A stretch of DNA of 64,000 nt, taken from NCBI GenBank assembly GCA_002428365.1, contig DIVW01000040.1, positions 79,924-143,923 of the forward strand. Reading direction: 5' to 3'. Below are positions 8,215-15,856 of the stretch, piece by piece. The position numbers and the translations under genes are program-made. Position 1 is the stretch's first letter, and the number at the start of each line of letters is the position of its first letter. Below the pieces are notes generated by a model. That model was not told the origin of the DNA and did no database searches. It saw only the letters and a list, made by a program, of their open reading frames with translations. This DNA is from Propionibacteriaceae bacterium UBA6122. GTDB taxonomy: Bacteria; Actinomycetota; Actinomycetes; Propionibacteriales; Propionibacteriaceae.

Positions 8215-10017
8215 CTACAGCGCCAAGTCCGCCAACTTGGCTGGGGTTGGGACGCCATTGGCGTCCCAGCCACGCAGCGCGTAGTACTCCGGCAGCATTT
8301 GATCAAGGTGGTTCACCCTGCCCTTGGACGGCCCGGTCTTGATCGGCTCGGTGAGTAGCCGCGCCGGTAGCGTGTCGTCAGCCGTGGTGTAGCCGACCTT
8401 CAGATTCCACAGCCGCTCCAGGTTCCAGATTCGCGCGCCGATCTTCATGAACTCGTCAAGCGAATACTCGACTCCGGTCAAGGCAGTGAGCATGCCCGCC
8501 AACTCGGCACCACCGATGCCGAAGGTGGCAAACAGACACGAGCCCGAGGAATCCAACGCCGAGGTCAGATCCTGGAAGACGATGTCCAACGCCGCCTTGC
8601 CCTCGGTCGCATGCGGGTCGGTCGGCGCACCCTGTCCGAGCACCTCGACAGCGATCGTGTAGCCACGCACGTGACAGCCGCCGCGGTTGTTGGTGGCGTA
8701 GTTCAGGCCGATGCCCTGGACTCCACGCGGATCGTAGGCCGGCATCTCCTGCTTCTTCACCGTCATCGACAAATCGGGGCGCCCGACGCTGTCAGCGAGA
8801 CGATAGGAGCCTTCCTGAAGTCGCTTGCCGAAGCCTTCGCCGACACCGGTCTTGCGGACCATCTCCACCATGACCGCAGCATTGCCGAAAGAAAGGTCTA
8901 GGCCGTCGGTGTCCTTCTTGGTCAGCAGGCCGAGCTCGTACAACTCCATCGCACAGGCGATAGTGGAGCCCATCGAAATCGTGTCGATCCCGTACTCGTT
9001 GCAGAGGTAGTTGGCCTTGATGACCGCGTCCAGGTTGTCGATGCCGGAGTCAACTCCGAAGGCCCAGGCACTTTCGTATTCCGGCCCCTCGCCCACCCCG
9101 GCGTAGAGCGGGTTGGTCACCTTGGTCGCCCGCCCACAGCTGATGATGCAGGCGAAGCAGCCCTTCGGACGTACCAGCTGGTTGGCAGCCAACGACTCAC
9201 CACCGATCTTGTCGGCCGCCGGCGAGTAGGCGTCCTGCCAGTTGTTCACCGGCAGTGCCCCTGACTGGTTGAGGATGTTGACCAACACGTCGGTGCCGTA
9301 GGCCTTCAGGCCGGCCCCACCAACGGGATTGGCCTGGATCTTGCCCCGGGCATCCATTACCGCCGCCTTGAAAGCATCCGGGTCAGCGACGGTGATCTCG
9401 CCGGTACCGATTACTGCGATCGCCTTGAGCTTCTTCGAACCCATGACCGCACCGACGCCAGTGCGCCCGGCTGCTCGATGCATCTCGTTCATGATGGACG
9501 CGATCAGGGAGAGGTTTTCTCCGGCCGGCCCAATGCAGGCGACTTTGGCATCGGGATCGGTTTGCTCGCGCAGAGCCTCGGTCGTGTCAGCCACCGTCAT
9601 GCCCCAGATGGCGCTCGCGTCACGAATCTCCACCACATCGTTTTTGATCCACAGGTAGACCGGCTTCTTGGCCTGCCCCTCGATGATGAGCGCGTCATAG
9701 CCGGCGAACTTGAGTTCGGGACCGAAGACGCCACCGGAGTTGGAGCCAGCGATGGTTCCATTGAGCGGGCTCTTGGTGATCACGTTGTAGCGGCCAGCCG
9801 AGGGAGCGAATGTTCCGGTGAACGGGCCGGGCGCAAAGACGAGCTTGTTGTCCGGGCCAAGGGCGTCGACGCTCGGGTCGACCTCGTCGGAGATGATCTT
9901 CACACCCATCCCGCGGGCCCCGATGTAGTCGTGAGCCACCTTCATGTTGGTGGGCTCGCGCTTGATGGTCCCGCGGGTGAGATCCACTCGAAGTGTTGTG
10001 CCAATCCAGCCGTTCAT
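8215..10017 (-). CDS. aor: Tungsten-type aldehyde:ferredoxin oxidoreductase
   Basis: A 600-residue oxidoreductase that interconverts aldehydes and carboxylic acids at a bis-pterin tungsten centre. The ligands match Pyrococcus furiosus AOR almost residue for residue: CFACIISC gives C287, C290 and C294, and the fourth ligand is C494 in SGSCLFATF. The catalytic Glu313 (GPEYES) and the His next to the pterin (GGCHV, H449) are also present. The N-terminal fold shows GRYNVITKSPLNGTIAGS. ATG 10017 overlaps the ferredoxin stop as TGATG; the longer upstream frame lies inside the ferredoxin gene. A tungsten preference is supported by the neighbouring TupABC transporter. The electron acceptor is probably the four-cluster ferredoxin encoded immediately upstream. 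Confidence 0.95.
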   Translation of the reverse strand: MNGWIGTTLRVDLTRGTIKREPTNMKVAHDYIGARGMGVKIISDEVDPSVDALGPDNKLVFAPGPFTGTFAPSAGRYNVITKSPLNGTIAGSNSGGVFGPELKFAGYDALIIEGQAKKPVYLWIKNDVVEIRDASAIWGMTVADTTEALREQTDPDAKVACIGPAGENLSLIASIMNEMHRAAGRTGVGAVMGSKKLKAIAVIGTGEITVADPDAFKAAVMDARGKIQANPVGGAGLKAYGTDVLVNILNQSGALPVNNWQDAYSPAADKIGGESLAANQLVRPKGCFACIISCGRATKVTNPLYAGVGEGPEYESAWAFGVDSGIDNLDAVIKANYLCNEYGIDTISMGSTIACAMELYELGLLTKKDTDGLDLSFGNAAVMVEMVRKTGVGEGFGKRLQEGSYRLADSVGRPDLSMTVKKQEMPAYDPRGVQGIGLNYATNNRGGCHVRGYTIAVEVLGQGAPTDPHATEGKAALDIVFQDLTSALDSSGSCLFATFGIGGAELAGMLTALTGVEYSLDEFMKIGARIWNLERLWNLKVGYTTADDTLPARLLTEPIKTGPSKGRVNHLDQMLPEYYALRGWDANGVPTPAKLADLAL

Positions 10018-10499
10018 CAGTTCACATCCTCGAAAATCGTCTTGAACTTGTCGGCGACAATCTGCTTGCGCGAGCGGGTCTGCTCGGCGTCCTCGACGAA
10101 TTCGAGAGCCGCGTTCGGACACATCGCCACGCACTGCGGTGCCCCCGCACAGGTGTCACACTTCGCAATGCTCTTGGTCACTGAGTCGTAGCGCGCGCTA
10201 CCGAAGGGGCAGGCGATCACGCAGAGCTTGCAGCCGATGCAGAGACTCGCATCCAGCTCAACCAGATTGGAGCCGGCCGGCCCGTGGTGCATCGCACCGG
10301 TCGGGCACACGTTGACGCAGGCCGCGTCATCACACTGCTGGCACATCAAGGGAACTGCGAACCCCTCGCGTTCCCAGGTGAACGTGTGCACCCGGGTCGC
10401 ACCGGGGCGAAAGCTCCCCCCGTGCTCGAACGAGCATGCCAGCTCACAGTTGCGGCAACCCGTGCATTTGTTCGGATAGATCATGAGCATCTTCGACAC
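10017..10499 (-). CDS. Four-[4Fe-4S] ferredoxin-like electron carrier (AorA/HycB/CooF type)
   Basis: A 160-residue iron-sulfur protein with four cysteine groups: CTGCRNCELAC, CQQCDDAACVNVCP, CIGCKLCVIACP and CDTCAGAPQCVAMCP. This is the arrangement of the electron-transfer subunits of AOR (AorA in Aromatoleum), formate hydrogenlyase (HycB) and CO dehydrogenase (CooF). GTG 10499 has a near-perfect AAGGAGGT eight bases upstream, which fixes the start. It is the first gene of the operon and overlaps aor. A NAD-reducing AorC-type flavoprotein is missing, and hydrogenase genes follow instead, so electrons from aldehyde oxidation probably go to the membrane hydrogenase (inference). Confidence 0.9.
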   Translation of the reverse strand: MSKMLMIYPNKCTGCRNCELACSFEHGGSFRPGATRVHTFTWEREGFAVPLMCQQCDDAACVNVCPTGAMHHGPAGSNLVELDASLCIGCKLCVIACPFGSARYDSVTKSIAKCDTCAGAPQCVAMCPNAALEFVEDAEQTRSRKQIVADKFKTIFEDVN

Positions 10500-10715
10500 G
10501 TCTGGACCTCCTTCGACATTCGTTGGACACCACGGCATCGCGTCGCGGGTCGCCCTTCGATCCATCTGCACCTCACCACTGCGGCGTGGCGTGCAAATGA
10601 AAATATGAGGAACAGCCTGGCTGCACCCGACTGGCTCCTATTGGTGAAATTACCACCGCCAACTCCGCTCGATGACGAAATTTCCGCCGAAGGCTGGATT
10701 GGTGCCGATCAATCT

Positions 10716-10738
10716 GGTAAGGGCTGCCTAACGTTGCA
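10716..10738 (+). repeat. 23-bp direct repeat, copy 1 (candidate operator)
   Basis: Begins GGTAAGGGCTGCCTAACG and ends TTGCA. It differs by one base from copy 2, which starts 65 bases downstream. The inner TAAGG...CCTAA is an imperfect inverted repeat reminiscent of DtxR/IdeR-type half sites read from the other strand (TTAGG...). It probably binds a regulator of the divergent promoters (inference). Confidence 0.6.
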
Positions 10739-10780
10739 CCGAAATTGACCTTTATTCCCCGGAGTCCGACCCCAATTCCC

Positions 10781-10803
10781 GGTAAGGGTTGCCTAACGTT
10801 GCA
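10781..10803 (+). repeat. 23-bp direct repeat, copy 2 (candidate operator)
   Basis: Begins GGTAAGGGTTGCCTAACG and ends TTGCA, with one C/T difference from copy 1. The 65-base start-to-start spacing is close to six helical turns, which would put both sites on one DNA face. The moeA start is about 95 bases away. Confidence 0.6.
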
Positions 10804-10898
10804 TTGGTGGGATTTCCACTGCGGCCCCGCAACTGGGCAAAACCCGGCACTATTGGCAGTGCAAGACGCCGTGCTCTCAACAGAAGGAGGACCGGTCG

Positions 10899-12119
10899 GT
10901 GACGACATTCGAGGAGGCCTGCGACCTCATCCTCAGCAACGCACCACCGCTGGGAGTCGAAGTCGTAGACCTGTCGCACGCACTCGGTCGAGTACTGGCC
11001 GCCGACCAGCTCTCGAACTGGGATCTCCCGATGTGGGACAACTCCGCGATGGATGGCTTCGCCGTCCGCGCCCAGGACTGCCAGGAAGGCTCCGTACTGC
11101 CAGTCGTCGGCTTTCTTCCTGCGGGCCGAGCCGTCACCCATGCCCTGACCGCCGGGACAGCGGCCAGGATCCTCACCGGCGCCCCGATACCGTCCGGGTC
11201 GGATTGCGTGGTGCCCTTCGAATTGGCCCAGGACGATCAGGATTCGATTCGCCTGCTGGCCCTCCCAAAAACGGGCGATCACATTCGAAAGCAGGGCAGC
11301 GATCTGCGCGCGGGCGAATGCGCTCTGCCCGCAGGCACCCTGCTGCGACCCAGTGAGATCGCCATCCTCGCTTCCCTGGCCATCACCGGCGTCCCGGTGA
11401 CCCGCCGACCCCGAGTGGCCATTCTGTCCACCGGCGACGAACTCCTACGGCCTGGCGAACCGCTCGTGCCGGGGCGCATCTTCGACAGTAACGGCCCGGC
11501 CCTGGCTGCGGCCGTCCTCGAAGCCGGAGGAATGCCGATCATCCTGCCGATCGCCCAAGACGACCCGGGTGCCCTGAGCCACCAGCTTCAGCAGGGCTTG
11601 CAGGCCGACGTTCTGGTGACTTCCGCCGGGGTGTCGACCGGCGATCGCGACCTAGTGCGGGCCGCGCTTACCGAGCTCGGCGCGCGAGAGGTGTTCTGGA
11701 AGGTAGCCATCCAGCCGGGACGCCCGATGGCCTTCGCGGTCACCGACAACTGCCGCATCTTCTCGCTGCCCGGAAACCCCGTGGCGGCCCTGTTGACCTT
11801 TGAGTTGTTCGTCCGGCCAGCTCTGCGTCAACTGGGCGGTCACCGGCGACCCAAAGAAGCCACCCACCGGGCAATCCTGGGCGAAGCGGTGCGTCCGAGA
11901 CCGGACCGGATGACCCTACGTCGGGTCTGCTTGGAGCGCACTGGCGAGCAACTGGTGGCGATGAGTTCTGGACAGCAGGCGACCGGCTTCGTCCGCACTC
12001 TTTCGAGGGCTGACGGCATCGCGTTGATCCCCATCGGCCCCGCGGTGCTGCCGGTCGGCACTGCGGTCGAAGTACATCTCTTGCGCCAACCTGGCGATTT
12101 TTCAGGAGGAAACCAATGA
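10899..12119 (+). CDS. moeA: Molybdopterin molybdotransferase MoeA (metal insertase)
   Basis: A 406-residue MoeA that inserts molybdate or tungstate into adenylylated pterin. Recognisable segments are the N-terminal DNSAMDGFAVR, the catalytic-region ARILTGAPIPSGSDCVVPFE, and the MogA-like domain with ILSTGDELLRPGEPL, FDSNG, TSAGVSTGDRD and SLPGNPVAAL. GTG 10899 is preceded by AAGGAGG eight bases upstream. The gene is divergent from the aor operon and overlaps the next small gene as ATGA. A second MoeA-like gene at 24771-26087 sits in the divisome locus, so this copy is the better candidate for cofactor work and, by context, for tungsten insertion (inference). Confidence 0.93.
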   Translation: MTTFEEACDLILSNAPPLGVEVVDLSHALGRVLAADQLSNWDLPMWDNSAMDGFAVRAQDCQEGSVLPVVGFLPAGRAVTHALTAGTAARILTGAPIPSGSDCVVPFELAQDDQDSIRLLALPKTGDHIRKQGSDLRAGECALPAGTLLRPSEIAILASLAITGVPVTRRPRVAILSTGDELLRPGEPLVPGRIFDSNGPALAAAVLEAGGMPIILPIAQDDPGALSHQLQQGLQADVLVTSAGVSTGDRDLVRAALTELGAREVFWKVAIQPGRPMAFAVTDNCRIFSLPGNPVAALLTFELFVRPALRQLGGHRRPKEATHRAILGEAVRPRPDRMTLRRVCLERTGEQLVAMSSGQQATGFVRTLSRADGIALIPIGPAVLPVGTAVEVHLLRQPGDFSGGNQ

Positions 12120-12499
12120 CAACCGAAGTCGTCCCGCGGCTCAGCGCCGAAAGGTTGGCCGGGATCACCATTCGCACCGCCCACATCGCGGTGACCAGCG
12201 TCTATCTCGGCGGACGGGTGTGGGGTGTGCCGGCCGAAAAGCTGCGACTTTGGCGCAATCTGACCACCGCCACGGGGGTGGCGCTACTCATTTCCGAGAC
12301 CAGGCACAGCCCCAACTGGGCGCATCAGGGACGCGGCCTGACCACCATGGCGCACATCGGCGCCCTGCTGCCCGGCCACGTCTGGCCGCAGCTGGCCAAG
12401 GCCGCCCCAGTCGCGGCGATGCTGATCGGCTCCCTCGGCAGCCACCTGCCTCGGGCCATTCGCAAGTGGTCACTACTTAACATCGAATTTCGACCCTGA
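12116..12499 (+). CDS. Small protein of unknown function coupled to moeA
   Basis: I do not recognise this 127-residue protein. It begins MTTEVVPRLSAERLAGITIR, overlaps the moeA stop by four bases (ATGA) and is therefore probably translated with it. Two moderately hydrophobic stretches (TTATGVALLISE and KAAPVAAMLIGSLGSHLP) could be membrane-associated helices, and several His and Trp residues lie between them. There are no cysteines, so it is not an Fe-S protein. Tight coupling to moeA and the placement opposite the AOR operon suggest a part in the same pathway, but no function can be stated. Confidence 0.7.
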   Translation: MTTEVVPRLSAERLAGITIRTAHIAVTSVYLGGRVWGVPAEKLRLWRNLTTATGVALLISETRHSPNWAHQGRGLTTMAHIGALLPGHVWPQLAKAAPVAAMLIGSLGSHLPRAIRKWSLLNIEFRP

Positions 12500-12503
12500 C
12501 TAG

Positions 12504-12534
12504 CCTAGACGCGAGTAAAGTCGGACTGTCTAGG
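12504..12534. promoter_or_regulatory. Inverted repeat upstream of the GAF regulator
   Basis: Seven-base arms CCTAGAC and GTCTAGG are separated by 17 bases just before the regulator gene (ATG 12553). It could be an autoregulatory operator or a weak terminator for the moeA transcript; the sequence alone does not decide. Confidence 0.4.
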
Positions 12535-12552
12535 TCCTTGAAGGACGGTGCC

Positions 12553-14070
12553 ATGGCGAATCTCGATCCGCCGCCGACACAGTCGTCGCGAGACGACTCA
12601 ACGGTTACGCCAACTACGTCTTTGTCGCGACCCAACCAGGCGCCCTCAGCCAGTAGTACCCTCGCGCAGCGCTCGTTAGTCACCGAATCGTGGGGACGTT
12701 GCCTGACGGCCGGTCTGACCCGGGAGGGCATGGGACTGGCCCCGATTTTGCTGCAGCCTCAGCTGTTGGCTGATTGCCGCAGCAGGCATCCCCTGATGGC
12801 GATGCTGCCAATCTTCCGTGAGTTGCTGGCCGAGGCCGTCCACGATGCAGGGTGCATTTTCGCCATCGCCGACTCCGGCGGAACGCTGATGTGGGTCGAA
12901 GGACACCCCAAGGTCCGTACCGGTGCCGAACAAATTCACTTCGTTGAAGGTGCTGACTGGTCGGAGCGATCTGCTGGCACCAACGGTCCCGGCACCGCGT
13001 TGGCTATGGGCGGCCCCGTGCGAGTACTCGGCCCTGAGCACTTCAACGAGGCCGTAAGTGCCTGGTCCTGCGCTGCGGCACCGATCTGGGATCCCGACAG
13101 CGGCAAGCTGCTGGGACTGCTCGATGTGACCGGCGGCAACCCCGCTGCCAGCGCGCCGATGCTGGCGCTGATTAGAGCCACGATTCGTGCGGTTGAGTCC
13201 GAGCTCGCCCGGGAGCTCGCAGTAAGCGATCTAGCTGCCTTCCGGACCCAGGGCGATTTCCCCCATTTGACCGGGGGCGCCGCGCTCGTCAGTCCCGGTG
13301 GACGCGTCCTTGCGGCCAGTTCCGGGCTGGGACTAACCCGGCTGTCGGGCCTGGTCGACGCCGGAGACGGCTCCAGCCAACTGCCCGACGGGCGCCGCCT
13401 GATTATCGAACCGGTTGGGGTCAGCGGCTACGTGGTGGCCCGCTTCGTCGAAACCTCCGATCATCGGCACCCAACTTCGCTGGTGCGGCTGAGCGCACTG
13501 GGCCGAGACTCCGTCGTCGTCGAAGTGGGCGGGAAGCCGAGGGCGTTCCCGCCGCGCCACAGCGAGATTCTGGTGCTGCTCGCACTCGCGAAAGACGGCC
13601 TCACCACCGAGCAACTCGCGGCTGGCCTCTCGGCCACCCCGCTGAATCCAACTTCGATCAGAGTGGACATGAGCCGGCTACGAACCCGCCTGGGCGATCT
13701 CCTCACCTCACGTCCCTACTTGCTGCGCGGATCGATTCGCTCGGACTTGGACGTGGTCGGTGACTTGCTGGCCGAGGGACGGGTCAGCGATGCCCTCAGC
13801 GCCTATCCCGGTCCGCTCCTGCCACACTCGCAAGCACCCGGAATCGTGGCGGCCCGAGAGCGGTTGCATTCGCAGCTGCGCGAGGCAGTGATCGCCACCT
13901 ACGACACCCGCCTGATCTCGGGATGGCTGGAAACACGCTGGGGAATCGATGATGCGGCCGCGTGGGAAGCTCTGGCCAAGTTGTCACCGGAGGGCTCGCC
14001 GCGGTGGACGCAGGCAACGACCCGCGCCCTGGCCATCCGGGCTGGCGACGCCGCGACGCCTACTACCTAG
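12553..14070 (+). CDS. GAF-domain transcriptional regulator with C-terminal winged-helix/BTAD-like region
   Basis: A 505-residue regulator. The N-terminal half resembles the sensory part of AcoR-type activators: SWGRCLTAGL, then a GAF-like domain with WSERSAGTNGPGTALAMGGP. The sigma-54-contacting AAA+ domain is missing. The C-terminal part has a winged-helix-like segment (residues about 325-395, with ILVLLALAKDGLTTEQLA and SIRVDMSRLRTRLG) followed by a helical region with DALSAYPGPLLPHS that resembles the transcriptional-activation domain of SARP proteins. ATG 12553 has AAGGAC seven bases upstream. Being next to moeA and opposite the AOR operon, it is the prime candidate for their regulator, perhaps sensing an aldehyde, acid or redox signal (inference). 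Confidence 0.82.
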   Translation: MANLDPPPTQSSRDDSTVTPTTSLSRPNQAPSASSTLAQRSLVTESWGRCLTAGLTREGMGLAPILLQPQLLADCRSRHPLMAMLPIFRELLAEAVHDAGCIFAIADSGGTLMWVEGHPKVRTGAEQIHFVEGADWSERSAGTNGPGTALAMGGPVRVLGPEHFNEAVSAWSCAAAPIWDPDSGKLLGLLDVTGGNPAASAPMLALIRATIRAVESELARELAVSDLAAFRTQGDFPHLTGGAALVSPGGRVLAASSGLGLTRLSGLVDAGDGSSQLPDGRRLIIEPVGVSGYVVARFVETSDHRHPTSLVRLSALGRDSVVVEVGGKPRAFPPRHSEILVLLALAKDGLTTEQLAAGLSATPLNPTSIRVDMSRLRTRLGDLLTSRPYLLRGSIRSDLDVVGDLLAEGRVSDALSAYPGPLLPHSQAPGIVAARERLHSQLREAVIATYDTRLISGWLETRWGIDDAAAWEALAKLSPEGSPRWTQATTRALAIRAGDAATPTT

Positions 14071-14084
14071 ACCGACCCAAGGGG

Positions 14085-14900
14085 TCAGCCCTCGTCCTGG
14101 GCGGCGTCGGTTGCTGCTGCGGCCAAGAAGTCGAAGCGACGATGCCCACAGCAGGGGCAGTCCGGGTCAGGGGTGAGGGGCTCGCCTCGCTGGAAATCGT
14201 TGGTCCACACGTCCAGGTAGACCATGGTGCGGTTCAGATGATCGCGGTCGCCGATGAGTAGCTTGATCGCCTCGGTCCACTGCAGCGCTGAGATGATCGC
14301 CACTGCTGAAGCCAACACTCCAACGGTCGCGCAGGTGTCGGTGGTTCCCGAGGCCGGCATGGTGGGAGATAGGCACCTCAGGCACGCCGTCTCGCCGGGA
14401 AGCACGGTCAGCGACATGCCCGTGGAGCTAACAGCGCCGCCATAGATCCAGGGGATTCCCAGCTTCACGCACGCATCGTTGAGCAGGTAGCGGGTTTGCA
14501 GGTTGTCGGTGGCATCCAGGACGAGGTCTACCCCCGCGACCAGGGACTCAACATTGGCTGAGGTTACGTCAACCACTATCGGTACGACGCTCACCCCTGA
14601 GTTGATTCGGGCACAGGCCTCGGCAGCCGCAACTGCCTTGGGCGTGGCGGCCAACGCATCGGCCTCCTCAAAAAGCGTCTGGCGCTGCAGGTTGGACAGT
14701 TCCACAGTGTCGCGATCCACCACGGTGATCCTGCCGACCCCCGAGCGCGCGAGCAGGTTCACCAATCCGGTGCCGAGCCCGCCGCATCCGACCACCAAGA
14801 CGTGACCAGCACTAATTAGCTCCTGCCCACCGCTGCCGACTCCTTGAAACCGAATCTGGCGGGAGTACCTGTCGTCACCAGGCAGGGATTGGGTGCTCAT
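14085..14900 (-). CDS. ThiF/MoeB/HesA-family adenylyltransferase
   Basis: A second E1-like enzyme, 271 residues, that would activate a MoaD- or ThiS-like carrier. It shows GCGGLGTGLVNLL, the SNLQRQTLF segment, DATDNLQTRY and, unlike the gene at the left edge, two zinc-type cysteine pairs (CLRCL and CPCCG). The usual catalytic PSCAEGG motif is replaced by TDTCATVGVLAS, which still offers a cysteine. ATG 14900 overlaps the stop of the methyltransferase gene as ATGA; a longer frame to 14945 would lie inside that gene. Two E1-like enzymes of different subtypes next to a single MoaD suggest a second carrier or two steps (inference). Confidence 0.88.
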   Translation of the reverse strand: MSTQSLPGDDRYSRQIRFQGVGSGGQELISAGHVLVVGCGGLGTGLVNLLARSGVGRITVVDRDTVELSNLQRQTLFEEADALAATPKAVAAAEACARINSGVSVVPIVVDVTSANVESLVAGVDLVLDATDNLQTRYLLNDACVKLGIPWIYGGAVSSTGMSLTVLPGETACLRCLSPTMPASGTTDTCATVGVLASAVAIISALQWTEAIKLLIGDRDHLNRTMVYLDVWTNDFQRGEPLTPDPDCPCCGHRRFDFLAAAATDAAQDEG

Positions 14901-15769
14901 TCCGGCCTCCAAGAGATGAGGGCCGACCGTGATTCGGGTGGCCACTGGTAGCTGCCGTCATGATGCTCCAGCCGGCGCTGCAGCAGATCGAGCAGGTAGT
15001 CGTCATGCTCGGCCGAGGTGGCCAGCCCAAAATGCTGCTTCAGCCGCGCCACGGCGTCCTCCAGAGTGGCGCTGCACACCGGATCCGAAGCTCTGTCTGC
15101 GAACAAAACGTTCGGCGTCAACCCCAGCTGCAGCAGGACGTTGTAGGCGACCATGAAGCCCGGCCGATCCAGCGGGAGCCCCCACAAATGCCCTGCGGCC
15201 TCCGCCATCACTGAGGCGGCGGCCGGCGCCCGCACGACCAAGAAGCAGGTGCGCCTGGCGACCTCGGTCATCTTCTCGACAAAGGCCACTAGATCGGGCG
15301 ATCCGTACACCGAGTGAGCGGCCAGGCAGTAGTCGTGAGCGGCAACGGACACTTCAGGCCAAGATCCGGCCGCGATGTCGATGTTCGACACGTCTTGGGC
15401 GGCAATGTTTCGCCTAAGGACACTAATCATCGAAGCTGAACTGTCCACAGCCGTGACTCGCTCGGCTCGACCCGCGAGCGGGATAGCCCAGGCGCCGGTG
15501 CCAGCGCCAATATCGAGGACGGTGCTTCCTGGGCGCACGGCATGGAAAACGAAATCGCGGATCGAATCAGGCTGGCCATCGCGCGCTTGGACGCGGTCGT
15601 GAAAGCCCTCGGCTCTGCCTTCCCAATAGTCGCCGGCGCTGCGCTCGGGCGCTACTTGGGCGGCATGCTCAACAAGATCTCGCCACAACGCCGACCAGTC
15701 AACAGTCAGCGGGGCGCGTTGTTCGCCAAGGTCAGGTGCCATCAGATGCCGATTTTCATCGTTGCTCAT
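14897..15769 (-). CDS. Class I SAM-dependent methyltransferase
   Basis: A 290-residue protein with a Rossmann methyltransferase core: motif I VLDIGAGTGAWAIPL, the acidic end of strand 2 AVDSSASM, and SWPEVSVAAHDYCLAAHSVY as the post-I region. I chose ATG 15769 (MSNDENRHL); no clear ribosome-binding site distinguishes it from ATG 15796. The product overlaps the E1-like gene, so the two are co-translated, and it is divergent from moaA. The substrate is unknown. Comparable methyltransferase genes occur near some AOR and pterin-cofactor loci, which makes a role in cofactor modification or in maturation possible (inference). Confidence 0.82.
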   Translation of the reverse strand: MSNDENRHLMAPDLGEQRAPLTVDWSALWRDLVEHAAQVAPERSAGDYWEGRAEGFHDRVQARDGQPDSIRDFVFHAVRPGSTVLDIGAGTGAWAIPLAGRAERVTAVDSSASMISVLRRNIAAQDVSNIDIAAGSWPEVSVAAHDYCLAAHSVYGSPDLVAFVEKMTEVARRTCFLVVRAPAAASVMAEAAGHLWGLPLDRPGFMVAYNVLLQLGLTPNVLFADRASDPVCSATLEDAVARLKQHFGLATSAEHDDYLLDLLQRRLEHHDGSYQWPPESRSALISWRPE

Positions 15770-15856
15770 GCTTGCACCCGGTAGCCAGGCGCGCAAGGCG
15801 CCCAGCCCATGCGGATTCGGCGATCAAGCAGCGTTTCACCTAGTAGACTCGCGAAT

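Larger units (their letters stand above)
10500..10898. promoter_or_regulatory. Divergent control region between the AOR operon and moeA
   Basis: A 399-base non-coding stretch between the divergent ferredoxin-aor operon and moeA. It includes AT-richer DNA around 10590-10690 and two near-identical 23-base direct repeats (listed separately). Promoters for both directions must lie here, but I could not assign -35 and -10 boxes with confidence. No credible ORF is visible. Confidence 0.6.
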
